Shown: in pieces, positions 34,359 to 45,230 of the stretch
How the letters are laid out: each line of letters opens with the position of its first letter
How positions within the stretch are numbered: the first letter of the stretch is position 1
DNA from: Cladopsammia gracilis
Taxonomy: Eukaryota > Cnidaria > Anthozoa > Scleractinia > Dendrophylliidae
DNA length: 64,000 nucleotides
Direction: 5' to 3'
Assembly (NCBI GenBank): GCA_022457155.1
Contig: JAJGOT010000456.1
Location: 600,001-664,000 of the forward strand
Notes under the pieces: generated by a model
Database searches by the model: none
What the model saw: only the letters and a program-made list of their open reading frames with translations
Told to the model about the DNA's origin: nothing
Position numbers and translations under genes: made by a program

Positions 34359-35600
34359 TTATAGGGATCTGAAATAGGGTATCGATTTAAGCGTCTGGTC
34401 TTCATCTGAAATAGGGTATCAGAAATGCCAACCTCTGCATGGGAGAGATTGAAAATAGGGAGTTTTTCCTGAGGGTGCAATTTTTTAGCGCCGAAGGCGT
34501 GAATATCGAGCGACGCGAGCATCTAGGGGGGTCCGAAAAATTTCTTTGGCTTTACTCCTCTAAAAGTGACGTTTTCTGCATTCCGAAAAGCGTTAAGACA
34601 TGATGAAGGACTAAATGTTTTTTTTTGGTTTTGGGACTGATTTGGGTTAAAATCTAAGTCTATTGTAGAGAAAAGATCCAAAGTCGCTTTTATCCGGGAG
34701 ATTTGGTGACCCGTATGGGAGACCGGGAGATTCGTTCCGTATCCGGGAGAGTTGGCATAAGTGGCCGGTATCAAATTTTAAGTTAGGTCTGAAATAGAGT
34801 AAGGAAAATCACATATTTTGGTCTGAAATATGGTAAGGGTTTCAAGAAGCACTCCTGGGAATCAAAGCTGTTCTTAATGAGACTCAATTTCTTACCTCAA
34901 AAGATTTAAAACGAACCATGCATCACTTGAGATCTAAAAACAAGAGGGTGATCTACGGGAGGGGTCAGGAGGGTCTGCCTCACCCTCCTGAGCATGCAAA
35001 AAAAAAAATTGTAAAGGGCCGAAGTATTTTTGGTCTCTAACATTTTCATCCCCTCCCCATGGATTCTGTATCCGCCACTAAACAGTGAAATATTTCTCCA
35101 AGAGACAGACTTTTCTTCAGCCTGCGAATAAATAAGTACAGTCGAACAACGTAATACAGACATCGTAGGGGCAACAGAGACTGTCCGTATCAACGATGTT
35201 TTCACATTTTAAAAGTGGGTTCTCGTGAAACAAACCCTCGACCTCGGGGGAGGATACGGTTATTTATGCTTTTTGTTGTTGTTACATTGTCTCGCGGCAC
35301 GTGGTCAAATTGATTGGAATGAATTTGGCCACCTAAGTTACGAGTCTTTTTAACTCAAAGAGGATAGGTTACCGTGCTCGTTTTTTATAAAACGATGTCT
35401 TAGTTTGGACTGTGCGCGTGCTTGTGCGGCAATAGAATCTTGCGTCATTTTTTCGTCAGGAAAAAAGTTATCGCGAAAAACACGAACACACCCATTACTC
35501 CTGGTTCTCCTGGGCATAAAATTATTACCTTGAGATCATGCACGCAAGAAGCGTTTTGCCGCAAGATTCTACATATCGCAACACAGTCTGAAGAGAAAGT
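34359..35600. other. Repeat-like, gene-free stretch
   Basis: No exon is supported. 34425-34480 shares CCAACCTCTG and AAAATAGGGAGTTTTT with 43112-43150. Around 34970-34995 GTCAGGAGGGT and ACCCTCCTGA form a short hairpin. Confidence 0.35.
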
Positions 35601-35620
35601 ATCGGACACTTCAGATTAAT

Positions 35621-35734
35621 TAGCCTGCGAGCAAGCTCTCGGGTTCGGGTTTGGAGTTTTTGGGGAGGGGGAGGGGGTGGGGGAGGGAAAGGAGCTCCCC
35701 CAAACCCCGAACCCGAGAGCTTGCTCGCAGGCTA
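35621..35734. mobile_element. Hairpin MITE, 9-bp target duplication (copy 2)
   Basis: TAGCCTGCGAGCAAGCTCTC and GAGAGCTTGCTCGCAGGCTA are perfect inverted ends that extend through GGGTTCGGG / CCCGAACCC. A perfect 9-bp duplication CAGATTAAT lies at 35612-35620 and 35735-35743. Length is 114 bp; the centre is G-rich. Confidence 0.92.
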
Positions 35735-36354
35735 CAGATTAATCACAACACCAATTTGACTCTGCTAAAAGATCATTATTTTATTCTTTGTCATTGTTTA
35801 AAAACACAACCATTCCAAAGACCACGTGAACTGCCGAATGCAATGTCTTTCTCCAAGAATTGCTTGCAACCTCCAAATGTAAGAAGGCAAACGAGGTCTT
35901 GATCAATTTCTAGGCGGGAAATGTGCATAGATTCCAGAACATTAAGCATAGCAGCTGTTGAAATGACCCCATTCTGCACTCCTTATAAAAGACCTAAAAG
36001 ACAATAGCAAAAAACCTTTACAGTTTTTATCTGTTTCAAAATTATTACCAGATAGGCAGGGAAAACAAATCTGGTTATATCTTACTTACTTAAGCCCAGA
36101 GCATGGTTCATGAAATTGTTCATCAACAAATCAGATTATGGCAAATACTACTGACATGTGTCCCCCACATGTGTATCCAGACCACAATACACGTACCAGG
36201 GCCTTTTCTCACTTCTTAAAACTTTGGTCTACAGCAACTTAACCCTTTCGCTCCCAAAGTCAATTATGGGTCTGTCAAGGAAATCCTATGGTGTGACCAT
36301 TCAAATGAAACCTCTTTGGCAGCACTTTGGCATGGTAATACATATATATACACC

Positions 36355-36521
36355 TAACCTGCGATCAGGCGCTCTTTTTTTTTCAGAGGGAAAGTCGGCG
36401 GAGAGCGGGGAGGGAAGAAGCGGGGAGGGAAAAAAGAACGCTTCCCTCCCCGCGCCTTCCGTCGACTTTCGCGTATTCGCGCTCTCCCGCTCCGAAAAAA
36501 AGAGCGCCTGATCGCAGGTTA
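36355..36521. mobile_element. Hairpin MITE, 9-bp target duplication (copy 3)
   Basis: TAACCTGCGATCAGGCGCTC and GAGCGCCTGATCGCAGGTTA are perfect inverted ends. A perfect 9-bp duplication ATATACACC lies at 36346-36354 and 36522-36530. The 167-bp body has GGGGAGGGAAG and CTTCCCTCCCC arms. This is a Mutator/MULE-type signature. Confidence 0.93.
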
Positions 36522-36526
36522 ATATA

Positions 36527-36600
36527 CACCCTATTCGATAGTTTAACAGATAATATGCGTGAACATTTTACGAGCTGCGTAGTATTTTGGGATTTTTTAA
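36527..36600 (+). repeat. Dispersed repeat (pair with 54155-54230)
   Basis: TACACCCTATTCGATAGTTT and AACAGATAATATGCG, then TTTTACGAGCTGC, recur at 54162-54222. Confidence 0.65.
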
Positions 36601-37560
36601 AAGAATTTTCATTTTGGGCACGCTTGGTTGTTGAAGTGTAACGAACTCCCAAACCTCCATGAGTGGGAATAAAGGTATGGACTTTTTGAAACCCTTACCC
36701 ATACAAAACTATGTGATTTTCCCAACCCAGTTTCAGCTGAAAATATGAAAATTCCCCTACCCATTTTCATTTCCCACCCCTAATTCAATAACCATTTTTA
36801 TCTCATGAATATGTGAAACGTCGAGTGAGATATAGTACATGGGAACAGATGTGCAAATCTTCACTCGTTCCATCATCCGTAAACTTTTTTAATTCCCCGG
36901 TGTATTACATGTTAAAAGACGATTGCTGTATTTTAATTCCTCAGTGTATTACATGTATGTCATTCAGTTGTCTTGACAGTCTCATTTCACACAATGCATA
37001 TACATGTATTATGTCACGCTAAGATGTTTTGGTCTTTTTTAGTCTGTTTTTCTCTTCAATTCCCTGACTTCAAACTCAGTATGGAAAATTAAAACTGATC
37101 TGTGGACTTAAACTTACTTTGTTTCATATTCACGAGATGGCTCTTAAGAGCCCTTTGATCAGACCTGGAGCCTGTTTCTCAAAAGTCCCAATAGCTTTTA
37201 CGGCCTTAGAAGCTATTTTATGTGCACAATGTTTACATTAAAGATTTAAATTTTGTTGGTTTTGCAAGCAAAGCAATAAAATTCTAAGTTTACGAAACAA
37301 TTCGGGCTGGTTTGAAGGTTAAAAACTACATCACCATTCTTGACATTCTGAGTTTAAAATAAAATTCTGGGTCTGAAAAGATATCGGGAAAGGGGGCCCT
37401 GAATCCTAAATCAATACCCATTCTCTGTCCTCAACTCTAATGTAATAACCATTTTCTGACTTGACCATTAATACCGCAAAATTGAACCAAAATGGGCTGG
37501 ACATGACTATACAACTTAAACGAGGGAGTGTTCTCTGCCCCATCTCTCCATTTGGGGGCA
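36600..37560. other. No confident gene; repeat-like text
   Basis: 36650-36780 and 37370-37560 contain low-complexity ACCCATT / CCCTACCC-like repetitive text. No exon or RNA gene was recognised. Confidence 0.3.
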
Positions 37561-37668
37561 TTCCTAACCTATGGGCAGTGTCAAGGAATGAGACTGCTGC
37601 TAACTATTTTTAAATAAAGAGAGATGGTAAATTTTTAATATTATTAAATTTATCCAAACATTTCTTAC

Positions 37669-40600
37669 CATTTGCCAGTTTACACTGTCTGAGTGCCTCA
37701 TTGAATCCCTGACACAGACTGATATCTCGCTGATTCTGCGCACACTCAACAAATTGCTGCATTTCAAACTGACATGGACCCTGTCCACTCATTGGCTGAT
37801 TATAGCTTTGGCTTGGTGCCGCTGCATCCTGCTGATAAGCTGGCTGGTTTGATTCTCCACCATGACCACCAAACAGAGCGCCGCTAACAGCATGACCCTA
37901 CAAACAAACACATGGCAAGCTAGGCCAATTAATGAGTTCATATATGTGTTGTGGTGCAATTTTGTCCTTGGTGCAAATTTTATTTTCCTTTGTTTTTGTG
38001 TACATGGAAATATATGATAAAAAAAATTAAAATGAATTGTTTCCGGGGTTTTTCCCACTTATACACGACTTTCATAATGGCGGACTACTCGGGCGGAGTG
38101 GGAACTACTGACTTGGAAGCGAGGCTAGTTGGGCCTCGATCACTATGCAAATATGGCGGCCGAAGGAAAATAGATGCAAATGTGTTCCACTTCGTAGTAT
38201 GTAGCCTGTGCTTAGCTGATCGTGAACTAAAATAATAGAGTATTTCCCGAAAATTGTGTTCTTCTTTAGCTGGGATCAAATTTACGAAAATTTCGTTGAA
38301 TCGCACTCCAAAAATGCCCTCAAGCTGCTGCGTTCCCGATTGCTCCAAGAAAGGTTGCCGAGATGAAGATGGATCAAAGGTTTCTTTTTATAAGTTTCCT
38401 GACGAGAAGGTGATGCGGAAGAAGTGGATTCATGCTATAAGAAGGGATGAAGGAGAACATTTCCAAATCACGAAGTGGACTAAGGTTTGTTCGAGGCACT
38501 TTAGGCAGTATGACTTTATTAAAACCTTGAATGGTAGGAGAGATCTGCGGCCGGATGCTGTGCCTTCCCTTTTTGCGTGGACTAGAACTTCGCCGCGAAA
38601 GCGTAACGCGCCTGCATTTCGGGAGATCACTGAGGTAAACAGGCCTAATGTTTCAATGCAATCTCAAGTCACGTTGAACGAAGAACCGAATCATGACACA
38701 TGTACAATGCATACTGCTGAAGAAGGCAGCGCACAACTAGACGATTATGGAAGGAAGGATGTTTACACTCAAACAGGGCCGGAAAGTGAACCAGAAAATG
38801 ACCGCGAGACACTAATGCAGCAAATAATTGACCAGAAATCTGAACTAGAAAAAGCAAATAGGCGTATTGATTCCCTTCAGAAGCAATTATTTACTCCAGA
38901 AAGATTCAAAGAGGATGATGCATCCATTAGATTTTATACTGGTTTTCCAAACTGGAGTACATTCATGGCTATATTTAATTACTTGGATCCAGGCATCGAG
39001 GGAGAAAACATAAAATACTGGGTTTCTCAGTCTAACGCAGATCCTTCAACGGATTTCTACGAGGCAGACAGAGTTCTTGGCAGAAAAAAAGGAAGATCTA
39101 GAACTTTAAGGCCAGTTGATGAATTTTTTGCAGTGATGTGCAGACTCAGGCAAGGCTTTGCTGAAGAACATTTAGCACATCTTTTCCAGATTTCTGTTTC
39201 TACGGTTAGCCGAATTTTTATTTCGTGGATAAATTTCATGTATTTAAGACTAGGACAGCTTAACATTTGGCCTTCTCGAGAAGCAATTGACAAGTCAATG
39301 CCTGAAGACTTCAAGAAAAAATATTACTCGACCAGAGTGATCATAGACTGCACTGAGGTTAGGTGTCAAATGCCTAGTAGTCTACATCTTAATGGTGAAT
39401 TGTTTAGCAATTACAAACATCACACTACACTTAAAGGTTTAATTGGAATCAGTCCCGGGGGTGCAGTGACTTTTATTAGTCAACTTTATACTGGAAGTAT
39501 TTCTGACAGAGAAATAGTTGTTAGAAGTGGGTTTCTTGATCTTCCATTCCAGGAAAATGACTCAGTAATGGCAGACAAGGGTTTTACCATTCAAGATCTT
39601 TTGCCACTTGGAGTTTTCTTAAATATCCCCCCCTTCCTTGGAAACTCCAGCCAAATGCCAGCTGAAGATGTTATTAAAACCCAGGAAATTGCCAGCTTGC
39701 GGATACATGTGGAACGAGCAATAAACAAAATAAAAAATTTCCACATCTGGGATGGGGTTATACCACTCCATCAGCTTGGGGTTGTAAACCAGATGTGGTC
39801 TGTGTGTGCAATTTTATGCAATGCTCAGCCAAATATAATTTCTATTTAATCTCCCTCCCCAAATAACGCCGAAATAATAATTGTAGCACCATGTTGTACA
39901 GGAACTTTACTTTAATTGGCACACTGGTGTGAATGTCACACAACCTTACAATGTTTGAATACTTAAAGCAGTTTTTTTAAAAATATTTTTAGTACAGCAA
40001 TTAAATGTTTCTCACAATGTAGCATTTCACTAGTGGGATACCTATTTGGTTCTCCTTTTAAATAATTATTTTATTGCCTTGTGTATGTATGAAGCTAAGG
40101 GAGAATTTGACAAGTGATCAACAGTCAAGGCTTTTTATCATGCACACTTTTGATAATCATGAATACACTATTCTGTAAAAACTAGGTACATGTAATCTAA
40201 TAATACAAACTGTACATGCTTAAGAGTCTGATGGGATTCATGCAAGAATTGCTGTTCAGCTCTCTGTCAATCATTTTTGCCAGTGAACATACAAAGAACC
40301 TAACTGTAAATAAGCACATTATAAATACTTGACGTAAACAAATATGAGTGCTTTGTTCTTTACTTTTCATATTATTTTTCATATTATATTATTGTAATAA
40401 TACAGTAATACAATGTATCAATGAAATACATAATTTTTTTTAATTCAATCTTCTTGTTGAAAATCTGTTGCTGCAAACTTTAGAAAATGTTTCAAATAAT
40501 AATCTACAAGCTCAGTTCTGAGGTTTTGCCAGAAGACAGGATCAAAAGCAATCCTCTCAATGTAAATACCCTTGCTGGTATAAACAATAAAGTCACACCA

Positions 40601-43600
40601 TTTGGCCCCTGACACACCCATTTGTCCTTGAACTTGAGAAAAATAGGGATGATTTCGTTTAAGTCTACATTCAGTGTCACTTATTTTTTCCATGAAAAAA
40701 TTGGGATCAGAACATGCCTCCAGTGGGGTGACATGAAACTTTGTGTGTGGGCATTTTACCTCTCCCAAACCAAAGCAAATGGAACAACCGTAATCCACAA
40801 TTTTGGCATCAGGTGTGGCACCAAGCACAGGATAGCTCTTTGAAACAACAAGTCCACTTTTGAGAACAGTCACGGGGGTTTTCCTATTAAACATGAACTT
40901 TTCATATTCCTGTAGGGCAACAGGCTCATACTTGATCCCATGGGCAACATGTTTTGATGAGAATGGTTTGGGATGCATAAGTGACTGGGCAAAGCTCTCG
41001 TGATTTCTTTGCCGTTTTGAAATAATATGGAAATTTGATGCTGTAAATCTATAGGTGCGCTCTTTCTTCCATTGTCCAGACACAGCCTGGTCTCGGGTGT
41101 TGCTTTCAATGGAATGTACCTCGTCCTCATCAACAGTTAAATAATTAAGTAGAGCACGCTCAGCATCATCCAGTTGTTGAGGCATAACCATATCTGCTTC
41201 GTTGTTCAAGGGGAATCTAGGATAGTGGACAGGACCTGTTGTGGCATGTACATTGTTTCTCAGAACGGAAGTTAAATCAGCAGTGGCCACAAAGTTTGAT
41301 TCTGTAAAAGAGGTCTGGTAACTCAAAAATGAACCAACAGGGTTTTTTCCAAATTTTGTAGTTACAAGTTCCTCACTTACAGTTACACTTTCTCTCATTT
41401 GAGCAAAGCCCATATTGGAATCGATTTTTGACATTTCAGTTTTAAAGAAATTTTCCTTCACAGGATCACATTGAGGCTTTTGTCGTGCCTCGTACAGCAG
41501 GCACTTAACACCATTCTTGGCTCCTGGACTGCTTCCTTCGTCAAGTTTGGTCTTCTTTACAACTACTTCCATTACTGGCTGTGGAATAATATTTTCCCCG
41601 CCACCCTTTTTATGCCACCTTTGCAGTTGCGATGTGCAAGGAAGTTCGGGATTCTCATCCTTTTCTTCGCACAAATCCTTTGTAGTTTTTGCCTCAAAGA
41701 GAGTAAATTTGCATATCTTCAACATTAACGCAGAAATGTGGTTGCAGAATCCAACCTTTCCAGCCACACAAGAACAGCTGCTATGAAACACATCTCCTTT
41801 AACTAGGCACAGGGCAAGCTTCAATTGATGGGGAGAATCATTTTTCCTGAAGCTGTGACAGCATTTGGCTCGGAAATAAAAACATTCTTGATCACTTGTT
41901 GCCATTATCTCGTGAAGATACTCATCTTCAAGAAATGTTTTAGCTTTACGTAATGACGTAGGAACAGAATGGTGCTCTTTGCTTGCAATATTTTTCCCAG
42001 ACCTTGTGATGTGTTCGTTCATCTCCGCTCTTGTGAATAATGGAAGTTTTTCTAAAGAAGTGCTCCATCCATTCTCAGGATAGGTGACAGTTTTGACGCT
42101 GTCATCGTCAATCTGCGACTGATCAGCGCTCGCGGATAAACCGCTTCTTCGCCGCTTTCTCTTCGTGTAGAGCCCATTAGGGTCCGGATCTACAATATTT
42201 TTATCTTTCCCGCATCTGATGTACTCTTCCACCCTGATAAAATGTATAAAAAAGGTTTCAGACAAGAGGAAACGTGGCATAAATGCGAGAAAAGTGAGCG
42301 ATCAAAGTGCAAACATATCACAAAGCGTTTTCCTACCTCTTCACTAGCTCCGCTTTCGTTTTAAGACCTTTTCCCGGATCCCCTCTACACTTTAACCAAA
42401 ATTTCAGCTCTTCATTTTTAAGTTCTGAAGGCTTTCTTCCGCACAACGAAGCTCCAGGGATATCTTCTTCTTCAAGAGTTAAATTCGACGACGCCGTTGC
42501 CATCGTCGCTACGCTTTGTTGTTTGTTTACACTCGAGGCCCAACCAGCCTCGCTTCCAAGTCAGTAGTTCCCACTCCGCCCGAGTAGTCCGCCATTATGA
42601 AAGTCGTGTATGTCCAGAAATGCACGTAACTCGGACCTTGGGCACTTCATATTGCACACAATTATTTGTAATTTCCATATGACTTCATGTTTGACAGAAT
42701 TGCTTGTGTTTAGGTGAGAATTACCCAGGTCTCAGGGACACTTCATGTCTATCATAACGAGAATGAATCTCATTAGCGTGCATTTCTGGACATACCTCAT
42801 TTTTCCGAGGTTAAAATATCTCTTAAAATCAACGTTTCGACCAGTTTTTCTGGTCTTCTTCAGGTTGTTTAAAATGTTTTTTCAATATGGCGGATCGTTT
42901 TCAATATGGTCGAAACGTCGATTTTAAGAGATATTTTAACCTCGGAAAAATCCCGGAAACAATTCATTTTAATTTAACCAGAATGAGAGGTGAAAGTTTC
43001 AGAAATACGAAATATATGATAATGTATGATAATGAGTTTCAAACAAAGGAAAATAAAATTTGCATCAAGGACAAAATTGCACCACAACATATGCATGCAT
43101 CCTGCACAGAGATGCCAACCTCTGGGGATTAAAAATAGGGAGTTTTTCTGGGAGTGAAATCTTTTTCCAAGCAAGCAATGCACACATCTTAGTCATACAA
43201 GAATACAAAAATTTCTTTTCTCTTTGCCATAATATCCAAAACACATCACGCTCATACAAAGCCTTTGAGTGAAAGCAAACTTTGTCTGATTCACATAGGG
43301 GGTCTATCTATTTTTAGTAATAGTGCAAAGCGCTATTTAAGTTTATCTTAAGGGAGACTACTTGCCCGGGGGGGGGGGGGGGGTACTCTGCAAATTTTTG
43401 GGTGGGGGTGTGCCGCTGGGACTCTGAGACCCTTAACCTATACTAGACCATTTTTTTTTTGTAGCTGCATTTTGCAACCCTATTCTAGACTAAACACCGA
43501 AAAACCCTACCCTATCCTAGACCTATTCCAGACTCGCTATTTTCCAGAAACTCGCTCACTATCACAGTTATTAGTTAACAGGGGTCATTAAAAATGCCGT

Positions 43601-44363
43601 ACTGCCCGCGGTACCGACTTTTATATGCCATTTGCCAGTAAAATCTTGTGTAGACTAAATTCTTCACTCAACTGATCAGTTTCGCAGAAAATGATACCCT
43701 ATTCTAGACCAAAAATCTCTGATAACTATACCCTATCCCAGACTAAACTGTCTGAGAATCGTACCATTTACAGCGGCACATACCTATATAGCTCATATAT
43801 GGGAGTACCCCCCCCCCCCCAAATCCCGGGACTACTTGTAAAAGCCCACAAGGGTTTATATCATCTACTTCTAGTTACATGTAGTTATTAAAATATTATT
43901 CTACTATAAAATTGATGTAATTTATGTCATGGGAAATAAACATTATCATTTATTACTACTTAAGACAGAACAAGAATCTACAGCTTGATCGATCACTTTA
44001 AAAAAAGTATAAGCTTTAAATACATGTATAGTGTAGGTTAATATATTGCTTTGGAACACAGGAAAGAAATATTCAACATGCAACATTCACAGATTTATCT
44101 TTTTTTCTGTCAACAACAACTACTTGTTCAGTACAATAACATACCACAGTTGAACCGATCGCTACACCAGCCGCCGTGGAAGCCATTTGTCCAATAAGTC
44201 CAGGCTGTTGAGGCGCCGCTCGTGCGGGCTGAGCCACGTTGGACGCAGGTCTGGCGGCAGGAACGCTTGAAGCCGGCTTCGGAGGCGCTCGGAAGGCTGG
44301 AGGCGGCGCTCTACCAAAGGTAGGGGATGATCGACCGCTAGATCGTCTTCCACCACGAGGCAT
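37669..44363 (-). CDS. CHCHD2: CHCHD2/CHCHD10 mitochondrial twin-CX9C protein, 3' end unresolved
   Basis: Exon 1 is 44363-44145 (73 codons: MPRGGRRSSGRSSP, Pro/Ala-rich, then QPGLIGQMASTAAGVAIGSTV). The intron is 44144-37898 (GTATGT..TAG, phase 0). Exon 2 is 37897-37669 (GHAVSGALFGGHGG.. to ..RQCKLAN plus one base). The CHCH domain has C115-X9-C125 and C135-X9-C145. In animals this protein acts in the mitochondrial intermembrane space (MICOS, complex IV) and in the nucleus. The end is uncertain. GTAAGAAA after LANG codon base 1 is a good donor and a CCATAG acceptor at 37569 would give a stop right after LANG. Alternatively, reading through ends in NLPSLFI at 37610. The intron hosts a complete ISL2EU transposon. 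Confidence 0.92.
38314..39849 (+). CDS. THAP-domain DDE transposase of ISL2EU
   Basis: 511 aa from ATG 38314; upstream in-frame codons lack an ATG, and a THAP domain beginning at Met1 is usual. The N-terminal THAP zinc finger has C6/C10, C59, H62 and AVPSLF (82-87). Residues 164-192 look coiled-coil. A helix-turn-helix-like stretch (AEEHLAHLFQISVSTVSRIF) precedes a DDE_Tnp_4-type catalytic domain: D345 in IIDCTEV, D421 in MADKGF, E467 in HVERAI. The THAP domain likely binds the element ends and the DDE domain cuts and joins DNA in the nucleus. No intron is needed. The gene ends about 600 bp from the convergent nuclease gene. Confidence 0.92.
   Translation: MPSSCCVPDCSKKGCRDEDGSKVSFYKFPDEKVMRKKWIHAIRRDEGEHFQITKWTKVCSRHFRQYDFIKTLNGRRDLRPDAVPSLFAWTRTSPRKRNAPAFREITEVNRPNVSMQSQVTLNEEPNHDTCTMHTAEEGSAQLDDYGRKDVYTQTGPESEPENDRETLMQQIIDQKSELEKANRRIDSLQKQLFTPERFKEDDASIRFYTGFPNWSTFMAIFNYLDPGIEGENIKYWVSQSNADPSTDFYEADRVLGRKKGRSRTLRPVDEFFAVMCRLRQGFAEEHLAHLFQISVSTVSRIFISWINFMYLRLGQLNIWPSREAIDKSMPEDFKKKYYSTRVIIDCTEVRCQMPSSLHLNGELFSNYKHHTTLKGLIGISPGGAVTFISQLYTGSISDREIVVRSGFLDLPFQENDSVMADKGFTIQDLLPLGVFLNIPPFLGNSSQMPAEDVIKTQEIASLRIHVERAINKIKNFHIWDGVIPLHQLGVVNQMWSVCAILCNAQPNIISI
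40445..42503 (-). CDS. SAP + SWIM zinc finger + YqaJ/lambda-exonuclease-like protein of ISL2EU
   Basis: Exon 1 is 42503-42337, a 103-bp intron is GTAGGA..TCAG (42336-42234), and exon 2 is 42233-40445, giving 651 aa with a matched phase (AG|G). Residues about 26-62 form a SAP-like DNA-binding helix pair (NEELKFWLKCRGDP..KAELVKRVEEYI). A SWIM zinc finger has C209, C211, C219 and H221. A YqaJ-type nuclease domain (about 445-640) has E492, the GATPD aspartate D531, E547/K549 in GEVK, and Q589/Q591 in QVQ. The family degrades DNA 5'-3' and aids recombination. A second YqaJ protein is known for ISL2EU; its role in transposition is not established. The promoter lies next to the right inverted repeat. 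Confidence 0.9.
43365..43830. mobile_element. hAT-like element with G/C homopolymer ends, 8-bp TSD (copy 2)
   Basis: The ends are CCCGGGGGGGGG and CCCCCCAAATCCCGGG. Perfect 8-bp duplications ACTACTTG lie at 43357-43364 and 43831-43838. The interior repeats CCTATTCTAGACCAAA-type text and contains GTGTGCCGC and GCGGCACATACCTATAT. It lies in the CHCHD2 intron. Confidence 0.9.
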
Positions 44364-45226
44364 TACTACTTTTTTTCTTGTTATAAAATACTGAAAATAT
44401 TACGAACGCAACACTTATGTAAGACCTCACGAACAAAATGGCGTTTGGTTATGATGCAAACTCGTTTTTTATTGGCTCATCGTGACGTTGCAATCGATAA
44501 GCTTCCCAGACATCACTGCGGGCTTCTTCTTCTTTCCTTCCCATTCTCCACTCGGAATGGCAGCAATAATAATGTCTTGAAATAATGAAATGATAATAAA
44601 ATAACGCCGTTAAAAACACACACACAAAAAGATGAAATTTATTAGGAACACTTATTTACAATGAACAATGTGGTACTCGAAAGTTGAACATAGCTGAACT
44701 TCTTTTATTATGGGAAAAGGGGAAGAGAGGGGGAGAGGGGGGGGGGGGGGTGTTAAAAAGTTATGTTGCTTAACAAGCTACCACAGACATGGACCTTGAG
44801 AAGGTACGTTCTGAAGGATATAGGGGTTTCGAGCCGCTTTGGTCTCAATTTCGGCATTTAAAATGTTTCACCTTCTTGTCTGAAACGTGGTAATGATTTT
44901 TTTGTCAATAAAAATGGGGAAAACTTAAGTGATAGGTCAGTGCTGATCAATTAACGAGAAGGGGAAATGAAGATCATTACTGAAATAAAACTTATCAAAC
45001 TATCACGTCCTATCACAGACCTACCCGTCAAATATCTGTCACGTATGCGTCACGCAACTGTCCGTTTTTTTTTTTGCAATTGTTTTCTTTGTCACTTTTT
45101 CTCCTAATTTCTTTTATGTTTTCTTTAGTTTTTGTTATCGTTTTCTTGTGAATAGACCTAAATTGCTTCTCTATTATTTGAGATAAAACTGATCAAAAGT
45201 GATCAAAAGTTCTTTTATAACTCCAC
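44364..45226. other. CHCHD2 upstream region, no further gene
   Basis: It should contain the CHCHD2 promoter (minus), but no TATA box or other element was convincing. A G-rich low-complexity block lies at 44716-44751. Confidence 0.35.
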
Positions 45227-45230
45227 TTAA

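Larger units (their letters stand above)
38063..42609. mobile_element. ISL2EU-type DNA transposon, structurally complete
   Basis: Terminal inverted repeats of 77 bp (38063-38139 and 42533-42609) start ACACGACTTTCATAATGGCG and differ at one base. AT flanks both ends (38061-38062, 42610-42611), matching the 2-bp AT duplication known for ISL2EU. Two intact convergent genes occupy the interior: a THAP-DDE transposase (plus) and a SAP/SWIM/YqaJ nuclease (minus). Both frames are open and the repeats nearly identical, so the insertion looks young and possibly autonomous. Confidence 0.92.
37943..43094. repeat. Older inverted repeat interrupted by the ISL2EU element
   Basis: 37943-38060 plus 42610-42626 (the two sides of the ISL2EU insertion) read as one arm. 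Its reverse complement is spread over 42778-42800 and 42945-43094, with shared blocks TGCAATTTTGTCCTTG, AATGAATTGTTTCCGGG and ATGTCCAGAAATGCACG. The second arm contains an extra small palindrome (42799-42950) made of CGAGGTTAAAATATCTCTTA and its complement. ISL2EU therefore landed inside an existing palindromic element. Confidence 0.7.

Noticed and set aside
38254..38313. Upstream extension of the THAP transposase
   Set aside because: The extension starts at TTG; the first ATG at 38314 gives the normal THAP N-terminus.
42234..42280. Met at 42280 as the start of the YqaJ protein
   Set aside because: The first 16 residues are intron sequence; a donor at 42336 and acceptor at 42234 join a SAP-coding first exon in phase.
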